A stretch of DNA of 15,674 nucleotides, taken from Candidatus Eiseniibacteriota bacterium (lineage in GTDB: Bacteria > Joyebacterota > Joyebacteria > Joyebacterales > Joyebacteraceae). Shown here in pieces: positions 1 to 6,391 of the stretch. The DNA is taken from assembly GCA_030609605.1 (NCBI GenBank), contig JAUWBY010000028.1, positions 1 through 15,674 of the forward strand, in the 5' to 3' direction. The notes under the pieces are model-generated. The model did not search any database. It was not told where the DNA came from and was given only the letters and a program-made list of their open reading frames with translations. The first letter of the stretch is position 1. The number at the start of each line of letters is the position of its first letter. The position numbers were made by a program, and so were the translations under genes.

Positions 1-918
1 GTCTACGATGAGTTCCGGTATGACGCCCACACCGGTCCCCACCACCGGACATCCGGCGGCCATGTACTCGCTCACGGCGCGCGAATTCTCTTCACTTGCG
101 AGAGAGGACGACACGCACAGCTCTGCCGAAGCCAGGAACCGCGGGACATCTTCCCGGCGTCCGACGAAATGCACGTTGGCGGCGATCCCGAGTTGCTCGG
201 CCCTGCGCATGAGTCCTTCAGGCTGCCCGGACCACGGTTCACCGACCAGCACAAGCGCGGCTTCCGGAACGCGGCTGATGACGATTCGCATCGCACTCAG
301 AAGAACAGCGTGTCCCTTGACCGGCGCGAGCCGTGCCACATTCACAACCATTCGAGACTTCCGCTCGAGCCCAAGTTCACGCAGGAGTTCAGTGTCCGGC
401 GCTGATGCGGCGTATCGCCCGGTATCGACGGGAGCATAGACTCGGAAGACGCGACTCGCATCCATGCCCAGTCCGTCGGCCACCCAGTTTTCCACACGTT
501 CTGACGATACGATAACGGCCGACGTCATAGTGCGGTAGAGGAATCGGTTCAGCAGTTGTCGCGAAGGCGGCGCCGCTCCTCCTCTGAGATGGACGATGGG
601 GACGGATCGACCACACGCCAGAACCGCCATGAGATGCGCTGTCGCGCGAGAGGAATGCACGACGTCCGGTCGCTCTCTCCGCACCAAGGACGCCAACCAT
701 CTGACACAGGCAGCGAAATCCGCCACCGATCGCGACGGCTCGGTTCCCGGGAGCTCTGCAAAGCGGAAACACCCGGCCGCACGCAACGCCATCGCGCTCC
801 CGAGCGGTGCAGCAACCGTGACTGAGACACCGGCTGACGACTCCGCTAACGCCACGGAAAGGGCGTACTCCATCTCTGCCGTCCATATCATAGAATCTGT
901 GATCAGGAGCGCGTCCAT
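1..918 (-). CDS. GT4-family glycosyltransferase (3' end cut by window edge)
   Basis: A GT-B fold glycosyltransferase of family GT4, probably adding a sugar to the LPS core or another surface glycan at the cytoplasmic face of the inner membrane. The frame is open from the ATG at 918 to base 1 (306 residues, no stop), so the C-terminus lies outside the window. Visible GT4 signs are a donor-side strand with RLAPVKG at residues 196-202, and SLASEENSRAVSEYMAAGCP near 272-290, which contains the GT4 EX7E motif (E276 and E284). An RGGAAPP stretch at 112-118 fits the N-terminal acceptor domain. The start shares one base with the upstream stop (TGATG) and follows a GAGG five bases upstream, so it is translationally coupled to the GT9 gene before it. 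The acceptor and sugar cannot be told from sequence. It is the last visible gene of the LPS operon. Confidence 0.9.
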   Translation of the reverse strand, partial: MDALLITDSMIWTAEMEYALSVALAESSAGVSVTVAAPLGSAMALRAAGCFRFAELPGTEPSRSVADFAACVRWLASLVRRERPDVVHSSRATAHLMAVLACGRSVPIVHLRGGAAPPSRQLLNRFLYRTMTSAVIVSSERVENWVADGLGMDASRVFRVYAPVDTGRYAASAPDTELLRELGLERKSRMVVNVARLAPVKGHAVLLSAMRIVISRVPEAALVLVGEPWSGQPEGLMRRAEQLGIAANVHFVGRREDVPRFLASAELCVSSSLASEENSRAVSEYMAAGCPVVGTGVGVIPELIVD

Positions 919-1952
919 CACGACCTCGATCCACCCAGGAGCCGGTTGGCCGCCTTGAGCACGGTTGATTCACTGATTCCCATCATGCAAGCATGCGTGT
1001 CCTGGCAACACCGATCACTTCCATGTCGACCACAGGGACGGCACGAAAGATCCACGCCTATGATCACAGCACGATCGATGTATGGTGCAAAACCTTGGCT
1101 TTCGACCGTCGGCCCGAAGATCGCCACGACGGGTGTTCCGACACCGGCTGCCACATGAGCTGCAGCGGAGTCGTTTGAGATCAACAGTTCGGCCCGATCA
1201 AGCAGAGCCACCCACTCTCCCAATCCGAGCCTGCCGGTAAGATCGACGACGTCTGAACCAGCGGAGGCCGACACCACCGCCCCGACCTCCCTGTCAGCAT
1301 CCGACCCGACGACCACGGCCGTCATGCCGTGCTCAGCAGACAATGCCCGCGCAACACCGGCGAAGCGATCCGGTAGCCACCGCTTCGTTGACCATCTGCT
1401 TCCTGGACTGATGGCCACGAGTGCGCGCCCGACTTCGATACCGCATTCAGAGAGCACGGCGCCAAGCGCTTCAGTCTCTCCGGGCGGGACCCGGATGTCG
1501 AAGGGCACCCGTCCGCTCTCAGGGACAACACCGACCGGTCCGGCAAGTGCGACCACGCGCTCGATTTCATGATCCCGGGACCTGTACTTGACGACATCTG
1601 TAAGGAAGAGCCGTCCGCCGCTCTCGTCAAACCCCGCGCGAACCGGCACACCAGCCAGAGCTGGAAGAAGCGCGCTCCTGAGCGAGCGATGCGGTACCAA
1701 CGCAACATCGATATGGAGTTCCTTGATCTCGCTGATGAGGCGCCAGTACGCGCTGAGCCCGCGATCAACGCCTCGCTTGTCATACTCTACGACCAAGTCT
1801 GCGACTCCCTGCTCCCGGAGAAACTCCGCCCCCGGAGGCGATGCCACCACCCCAATCCAATTCGATCCGCCGCTTCGCCTGAGGACAGAGAGAAGCGGGA
1901 GCGTCAGAACAGCATCTCCGAGAAAGGCCGTCTGAACGACAAGGTATCTCAT
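918..1952 (-). CDS. GT9 heptosyltransferase-type LPS glycosyltransferase (copy 2)
   Basis: A 344-residue enzyme of family GT9 (ADP-heptose:LPS heptosyltransferase type), expected to transfer a heptose-like sugar to the LPS inner core in the cytoplasm. The N-terminal strand MRYLVVQTAFLGDAV carries the Gly-Asp pair (D13) that aligns with the catalytic base of WaaC. SPGSRWSTKRW (182-192) is the donor phosphate region with K190, and NDSAAAH (260-266) followed by GTPVVAIFGPT is the GT9 nucleotide-sugar motif. A cysteine cluster (C304, C307, C315, C322) sits near the C-terminus. A start 43 codons further upstream is open, but it would give an extension with no homology and would run deep into the preceding gene. 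The ATG at 1952 begins exactly at the first beta strand and overlaps the upstream stop by four bases (ATGA). The specific sugar cannot be assigned. Confidence 0.93.
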   Translation of the reverse strand: MRYLVVQTAFLGDAVLTLPLLSVLRRSGGSNWIGVVASPPGAEFLREQGVADLVVEYDKRGVDRGLSAYWRLISEIKELHIDVALVPHRSLRSALLPALAGVPVRAGFDESGGRLFLTDVVKYRSRDHEIERVVALAGPVGVVPESGRVPFDIRVPPGETEALGAVLSECGIEVGRALVAISPGSRWSTKRWLPDRFAGVARALSAEHGMTAVVVGSDADREVGAVVSASAGSDVVDLTGRLGLGEWVALLDRAELLISNDSAAAHVAAGVGTPVVAIFGPTVESQGFAPYIDRAVIIGVDLSCRPCGRHGSDRCCQDTHACMMGISESTVLKAANRLLGGSRS

Positions 1953-3004
1953 GAGCCACCACCTGCGATCTTGAGAAGACGCCGTGCCGCCGCAAGGACA
2001 AGCTCGGAGCCCAGACTCTGCATGCACTGCCAGTGGCCAAACTTGCACACATCCGTACCGTAGAACGAGCAGGCACTGCACTCGAGATCCGCATAGACGA
2101 TCTCGTTGTCCTCGAAATCGAACTGCCCAGGATCGGTGGGACCGAAGATCGCCACGGTTGGCGTGCCCAGTGCAGCAGCAATGTGCATTGGGCCGCTGTC
2201 GTTTCCGATGAAGATCCGCGCGGACTCAATGAGCGCCGCCATCTGTCCGAGCTTCGTCTCTCCTGCCGTCACGAGCACACGGGAGCCCGCATATCGGGCG
2301 ATGTCCTCACAGAGCTGCCGCTCCGACATCGATCCGAGCAAAAGGATGTCGAGATCGCATTCCGCGGCGAGAGCGCCTGCAACGGCGGCAAAGCGCCTTG
2401 GTGGCCAGCGCTTCGTGGGCCAGAGCGCTCCTGGAGCCATCGCAGCGTAGGCACCCCGTGCAAGCCCAAGATCGCCAAGATAGCCGGCCGCCCACTCCGC
2501 ATCGGTGGGCGAAAGATGGAAGCGGGGCTTCCCGCACGCCGGTCTCAGTCCCAGAGGAGCAAGCGCATCCAAGTAACGTTCGACCAGTTTTGTGCGTGCC
2601 CGGAATGGACGTCGTCCGATACGGACTCTCAGGGAATCCCTGAGTTCTCGCTTCCTGTAGGCAGTGGCCAGAGACGCGCGCGAGCACACGGTCAAGACAA
2701 CGCTCCTGGCGTTCCTGTGAAGATCCACGACGGCCGAGTAGTCTCCAGCTCGTACCTCACGGCACAGCCGTCTCAAGGCCGAGCAGGAGCTGTCGTCCAG
2801 AAGATGGATGGTGTCTATTGCCGGATTGGATGCGACGAGATCGACGTACTTCCGTTTGACTACAAACCCGATTCGCGCGTCAGGATACGCGCTCTTGAGA
2901 GCTGCGATCACTGGTTCGGTCAGAACAATGTCGCCGACCGAACTCATCCGAACGACAAGTATGCTTTCCTCAGGAAGCGGACTGCTGCTCCCGGATCCCG
3001 TCAT
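1949..3004 (-). CDS. GT9 heptosyltransferase-type LPS glycosyltransferase (copy 1)
   Basis: A 351-residue GT9 enzyme, paralogous to the gene just downstream, and likely to add a heptose-like residue to the LPS inner core. The first strand is ILVVRMSSVGDIVLTEP (residues 15-31), with the expected catalytic Asp at D25. APGALWPTKRW (190-200) carries the donor-binding Lys K198, and NDSGPMH (268-274) followed by GTPTVAIFGPTDPGQF is the textbook GT9 signature. Cysteines C309, C312, C320 and C327 form the same CX2CX7CX6C pattern as in the neighbour. The start is the least certain point. The ATG at 3004 lies inside the end of the ABC exporter gene (35-base overlap) and has GGAG about ten bases upstream. 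It leaves 14 residues before the first strand. An ATG at 3022 is an alternative, and no ATG lies closer to the domain except within strand 1. Confidence 0.92.
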   Translation of the reverse strand: MTGSGSSSPLPEESILVVRMSSVGDIVLTEPVIAALKSAYPDARIGFVVKRKYVDLVASNPAIDTIHLLDDSSCSALRRLCREVRAGDYSAVVDLHRNARSVVLTVCSRASLATAYRKRELRDSLRVRIGRRPFRARTKLVERYLDALAPLGLRPACGKPRFHLSPTDAEWAAGYLGDLGLARGAYAAMAPGALWPTKRWPPRRFAAVAGALAAECDLDILLLGSMSERQLCEDIARYAGSRVLVTAGETKLGQMAALIESARIFIGNDSGPMHIAAALGTPTVAIFGPTDPGQFDFEDNEIVYADLECSACSFYGTDVCKFGHWQCMQSLGSELVLAAARRLLKIAGGGS

Positions 3005-4940
3005 CGCCACGGCCGTCTCCATCCTCGTCGCTGAACTGCATCTCGTAGAGACGTCGGTACAACCCATCCCGCTGCATGAGCTCAGCGTGGCTGCCACTCT
3101 CCACGATCGAACCACCGTCAACTACGATGATCCGATCCGCGTTTCGTACGGTCGACAGGCGATGAGCAATGACCAGAACCGTTCTGCCCTTGAGCAGTCG
3201 CTCTATGGCGCCCTGTACGAGTCGTTCAGATTCGGTATCCAGCGACGACGTCGCCTCATCGAAAATGAGGATCGGAGGATCCTTGAGTATGGCCCGAGCA
3301 ATGGCGATGCGCTGCCTCTCGCCGCCGGAGAGCCGTGCTCCACGCTCGCCGATCACTGTTTCGTACGCGTCCGACATCGCCTCGATGAACTCCTGCGCGT
3401 TCGCTGCCCCCGCAGCAGCAACGATATCATCTTGCCCGGCGCCCTCCACACCGTAGGCGATGTTCGCGGCGAGCGTGTCATTGAAGAGTATGGTTTCCTG
3501 CGTAACGATTCCCATGAGACCTCGAAGAGAGCCCAGTTCCATCTCCCTGATATCACGCCCGTCGATGGTGATGCGCCCGGCCGTCGGATCGTAGAAGCGC
3601 GGCAGAAGATCCAGTAGTGTTGACTTCCCCGCCCCGCTGGGACCAACGATCGCCACGACCTCACCTCGCCGCATCAAGAGATCAATGCCGTGGAGCACGT
3701 CCGGTCCGGTCTCATAGCTGAAGGTCACGCCTTCGTAGCGAATGACCTCTTCAAACCCACAAATGGGTTCGGCGCCGGGAACGCTCTTGATGGCAGGTTC
3801 AGCATCGAGAGTGTCAAAGACCCTGCCGGCCGCTGCGAGGCCGGTCTGGAGTCGAGCATTGGCCTTCGAGATGTTCTTCAGAGGCCGCATTGTCGAAAGC
3901 GAGGCAGCAAGGAATACGAGAAACCAATCCGATGACATCGACCTGGACAGAAGCACATGACGCCCACCGTACCAGAGGATGGCAACCACGGCGACGACCC
4001 CGAGAAATTCTGTCAGCGGCGCCGCCAGTGCGCTAAGCACTTCCATCCTGACGAACCGCCTCAGATACCCCGCGGTGTGGGCAAAGAACCGTCTCTGCTC
4101 GTACTCCTCCATGCCGAATGCCTGAACAACCCTGATCCCGGAGACCGATTCCTCGACCGTCGACGTGATGTCGGCCATCTTCTCCTGAATGCGGACGTTC
4201 CGACGTCTGAGCCGAATCCCGATCCTGCCGATGATCAGGATCATCGGGGGAAGTACGAGCAGAGTGATGATCGAGAGACGCCAGCTTATCCATACGGCCA
4301 TACCGAGGTAGATGATGGCCAGAAGCGACTCCCGGAACATATCCGCGAAAGTCGCCACAAGCGCACCGCGCACGAGCATCACGTCGTTCGTGACGCGTGA
4401 GATGAGCTGCCCCGTCTGCTCGCGCTGGAAGAATGAGAGCGATAGTCTGGTGATATGGGAGAACAGATCGTTCCTCAGATCCCGGATGACACGCTGCTCC
4501 AGGGTGATCATGAGGAGGGCCTGCAGATAGTAGAAAACGGCGCGCACGAGAAAAACGACAATGAGACCCAGGCAAACTTTGAGAAGCGCCGACTGGGGCG
4601 TATCGCTCGCAAAAAGCGCGAGCATTTGGACGCGGAGTTCCTGCTTCACGCCTCCAAGCGCGATGTCTCCCCTCTCAATATCGTCCACCGCAGTTCCAAG
4701 AAGGCCGCCTGTGGTCTCCACAGGTTCGCCTGCGCTCTCCACAGGCGCAACCATAACCGCATCCCCGGTGCCGGCGGCAGTCACAAGCGCGTGCTCTTCG
4801 AAGAGCACGTTCACAAAGGGGAGGATCATGCCGAGCGATATGCCACTCAGGGCAGCGAAGACCGTCATGCACGCTAGCGCCGCCAGAAGGCGACGCCAGT
4901 ACGGCCTCACATATCCCATCAGGCGCAGAAACTGTTTCAT
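2970..4940 (-). CDS. MsbA-like ABC exporter (fused membrane and ATPase domains)
   Basis: A 656-residue half-transporter that would work as a homodimer in the inner membrane. From its neighbours it most likely flips lipid A-core, as MsbA does. The type IV transmembrane domain covers about residues 1-370, with helices near 18-42 and 121-146 followed by the usual hairpins. The nucleotide-binding domain is complete: Walker A GPSGAGKST (433-441), Q-loop Q481, signature LSGGERQ (537-543), Walker B ILIFDE (557-562) and H-loop H593. It is longer than a typical MsbA (about 580) mainly because the first periplasmic loop (about residues 44-120) is much enlarged and acidic, and includes a 7-residue duplication. 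The start at 4940 has AGAAGG six bases upstream. It follows the preceding stop by one base (TAG, C, ATG). An open extension to 4964 lacks support. The substrate is inferred from context only. Confidence 0.93.
   Translation of the reverse strand: MKQFLRLMGYVRPYWRRLLAALACMTVFAALSGISLGMILPFVNVLFEEHALVTAAGTGDAVMVAPVESAGEPVETTGGLLGTAVDDIERGDIALGGVKQELRVQMLALFASDTPQSALLKVCLGLIVVFLVRAVFYYLQALLMITLEQRVIRDLRNDLFSHITRLSLSFFQREQTGQLISRVTNDVMLVRGALVATFADMFRESLLAIIYLGMAVWISWRLSIITLLVLPPMILIIGRIGIRLRRRNVRIQEKMADITSTVEESVSGIRVVQAFGMEEYEQRRFFAHTAGYLRRFVRMEVLSALAAPLTEFLGVVAVVAILWYGGRHVLLSRSMSSDWFLVFLAASLSTMRPLKNISKANARLQTGLAAAGRVFDTLDAEPAIKSVPGAEPICGFEEVIRYEGVTFSYETGPDVLHGIDLLMRRGEVVAIVGPSGAGKSTLLDLLPRFYDPTAGRITIDGRDIREMELGSLRGLMGIVTQETILFNDTLAANIAYGVEGAGQDDIVAAAGAANAQEFIEAMSDAYETVIGERGARLSGGERQRIAIARAILKDPPILIFDEATSSLDTESERLVQGAIERLLKGRTVLVIAHRLSTVRNADRIIVVDGGSIVESGSHAELMQRDGLYRRLYEMQFSDEDGDGRGDDGIREQQSAS
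4707..4748 (-). repeat. 21-base tandem duplication in the exporter's first periplasmic loop
   Basis: Two adjacent 21-base units (4707-4727 and 4728-4748) match at 17 of 21 positions and keep the reading frame. On the coding strand they encode APVESAG followed by EPVETTG. The duplication lies in the enlarged, Pro/Glu/Thr-rich loop between the first two membrane helices and looks like a recent in-frame slippage or duplication event. Confidence 0.75.
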
Positions 4941-4941
4941 G

Positions 4942-6105
4942 CTACGCCTTCTCTTTCGGAGCACCCTTCAAGAGAACCGACTGCGTCCTCTCCATGAAGT
5001 CCTCTATGGGGAATCTTGCTCCGGGAGTCAGCTCAACGACCGCGAGGTACTCCGACTCAGGGAATGCCTCCTCCTCCATCTCCGGTGGCGTCATGAGCGA
5101 TACCGTCGGAACATTCATAGCTATCGCGAAGTAGACGAGGTCTGTGTTGCCGGCCACGAAGAGATCGCACTGATTCAGGAGACTCACGACATCGCGCATC
5201 CGCCGCTGCTGCACGACGATCGGGTCCCGCGACAGCATCGATTCCAGTCGCCCCACGAGCTCGTGATGCTCGGGCGCAGTCAGCAGAATCGCCCTCCCGC
5301 GGAAATCCAGACAGAGCCGGTCCAGGAGCTTCGCCTGCTGTGAAACGGAGATCGAGGTCCCGCCTCGCCCAGGCCCGGGATCGAATCCGATCAGCAATTC
5401 GTCCTCACGGGGCTTCCTGAAGTGAATGAGCTGCTCGGCCAGCCGGCGCTCCCGCTCGGGAACCTTCCAGCTCAGATGGAGCCCCGTAACATCTATTCCC
5501 ATAACGCGAGCGATCTCGATCCCAAGCTGCGCACGCGTGCTCCCGGAGACGTTCCGGCTCACCTCGAGATTAAGGAACGGATGGCTCTCGTCACTCTGAA
5601 AGCCTGCCCGTACCGGTGCACCAGTGAGATAGCAGAGAAAGACCCTCTCCAGATCGAACTCTCTGTCCAGGATTATTGCCAGATCCAAGCGGTAGGACTT
5701 GAAGAGTTTGGCGAGAGCAAGGAGAGCAGAATAGCGCTTGATTCCACGCGGAAGGCTGTACCCTATCACCCTGTCGACTTCGACACTCCCCTCCAGAAGA
5801 TCCTTGTCCTCATCGTGAACGAGCACCGCGATCTTCCCGTTGGGAAAACCACGTCGCATCGCGCGCAACGTCGGAACGGCGAACAGCGCGCCTGTTACGC
5901 CTCGCTCGGGGATGACCAGAATGCGGTTCACCTGACTGAACGCCTGCGAGAAAGAGATGGGCTCGGGACGCTTGAAGCGTTCGAGATACATCCTGATGAA
6001 GCGGGCCAGCCTTGGATGATGGCTTCCCCCGCTTCCCCGACCCCCCACGGAGCGGGTCAGGAAGTCAGCGATTTGGGTCTTTTCCCGGTCCTCATTCTGT
6101 GACAT
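4942..6105 (-). CDS. Divergent GT9-like protein lacking canonical catalytic residues
   Basis: A 387-residue protein with the GT9 fold pattern but eroded motifs. The first Rossmann strand appears only at residue 61 (RILVIPERGVTGALFAVPTL), after a basic, flexible 60-residue extension. At the usual Gly-Asp site the sequence reads Thr-Gly, so the catalytic Asp is absent. The donor Lys-Arg-Trp region is replaced by FDPGPGRGGTSISV (241-254). The NDSGPMH-type motif is replaced by AGNTDLVYFAIAMNVPTV (318-335), with Tyr where GT9 enzymes have His. It also lacks the C-terminal cysteine cluster of the two downstream GT9 genes. It could be a GT9-like scaffold or acceptor-binding protein, or an enzyme with altered chemistry. 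The ATG at 6105 has GGGAGG four bases upstream. The adjacent GTG at 6108 is too close to that site. It is the first gene of the LPS operon. Confidence 0.85.
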   Translation of the reverse strand: MSQNEDREKTQIADFLTRSVGGRGSGGSHHPRLARFIRMYLERFKRPEPISFSQAFSQVNRILVIPERGVTGALFAVPTLRAMRRGFPNGKIAVLVHDEDKDLLEGSVEVDRVIGYSLPRGIKRYSALLALAKLFKSYRLDLAIILDREFDLERVFLCYLTGAPVRAGFQSDESHPFLNLEVSRNVSGSTRAQLGIEIARVMGIDVTGLHLSWKVPERERRLAEQLIHFRKPREDELLIGFDPGPGRGGTSISVSQQAKLLDRLCLDFRGRAILLTAPEHHELVGRLESMLSRDPIVVQQRRMRDVVSLLNQCDLFVAGNTDLVYFAIAMNVPTVSLMTPPEMEEEAFPESEYLAVVELTPGARFPIEDFMERTQSVLLKGAPKEKA

Positions 6106-6189
6106 CACGCCTCCCGGAGGCCGCGCGACCAGATGCAGGCTACGACGAGGACGCTCTCGGATTCGCTTGCCGAAGACGTACCATCCCCT

Positions 6190-6324
6190 CTACATCGCTT
6201 GCACAATGCGGAAAACCGCAGCAAGGCCAAGCGCTGCTGCGTCGAAGATTAGCAGACCCTTCTCGCGAGTGTCAACCGTTTTCTGGGCGTCTAACCTAAG
6301 ACAGGATGCAGAGTTCGGCCCCAT
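6190..6324 (-). CDS. Possible 44-residue small ORF (doubtful)
   Basis: A short open frame in the divergent intergenic region. The ATG at 6324 is preceded by a purine-rich AGAAGGGG with about five bases spacing, which is a strong ribosome-binding site by sequence. The product ends in a hydrophobic segment, GLLIFDAAALGLAAVFRIV, followed by QAM. It vaguely recalls the helix starts of UPF0126/TRIC-type membrane proteins, so it could be a small membrane peptide, a remnant or chance. The candidate promoter at 6246-6275 lies inside it, so both calls are unlikely to hold at once unless there is another promoter upstream. Confidence 0.18.
   Translation of the reverse strand: MGPNSASCLRLDAQKTVDTREKGLLIFDAAALGLAAVFRIVQAM
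6207..6220 (-). other. Hairpin in the leader of the LPS operon
   Basis: TGCGG-AAAA-CCGCA on the plus strand, a perfect 5-base-pair stem with a 4-base loop. It lies between the candidate promoter and the first LPS gene. Bases 6218-6220 are shared with a second inverted repeat (6218-6240), so the two structures would exclude each other. Confidence 0.4.
6218..6240 (-). other. Second inverted repeat in the LPS operon leader
   Basis: Arms GCAGCA (6218-6223) and TGCTGC (6235-6240) can pair into a 6-base-pair stem with an 11-base loop at the very start of the predicted transcript. It overlaps the hairpin at 6207-6220. A regulatory role is not shown. Confidence 0.3.
6246..6275 (-). promoter_or_regulatory. 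Candidate sigma70-type promoter for the LPS operon
   Basis: On the minus strand, a consensus -35 TTGACA (6275-6270) is followed after 18 bases by TAATCT (6251-6246) as a weak -10. Transcription would start near 6239, giving a leader of about 134 bases before the ATG at 6105. The perfect -35 in an otherwise GC-rich intergenic region supports the call. The -10 matches the consensus at only three positions. Confidence 0.45.
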
Positions 6325-6391
6325 CCACACCCCTTCTCCTCCCCCTCGCTGTTAGACTCGATGCATCATGATACCACATGGAGAACACTCA

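Noticed and set aside
389..973. A 194-codon minus-strand frame
   Set aside because: It is a different frame of the GT4 glycosyltransferase. The frame starting at 918 carries the GT4 motifs and is open to the window edge.
1953..2081. Upstream extension of the second GT9 gene to 2081
   Set aside because: It would add 43 residues without homology inside the preceding gene. The ATG at 1952 coincides with the first beta strand and an ATGA overlap.
2033..3034. A 333-codon open frame on the plus strand
   Set aside because: It lies entirely antisense to a well-supported GT9 gene and its product is low-complexity, Arg/Ser-rich sequence without family features. Long antisense frames are expected at this GC content.
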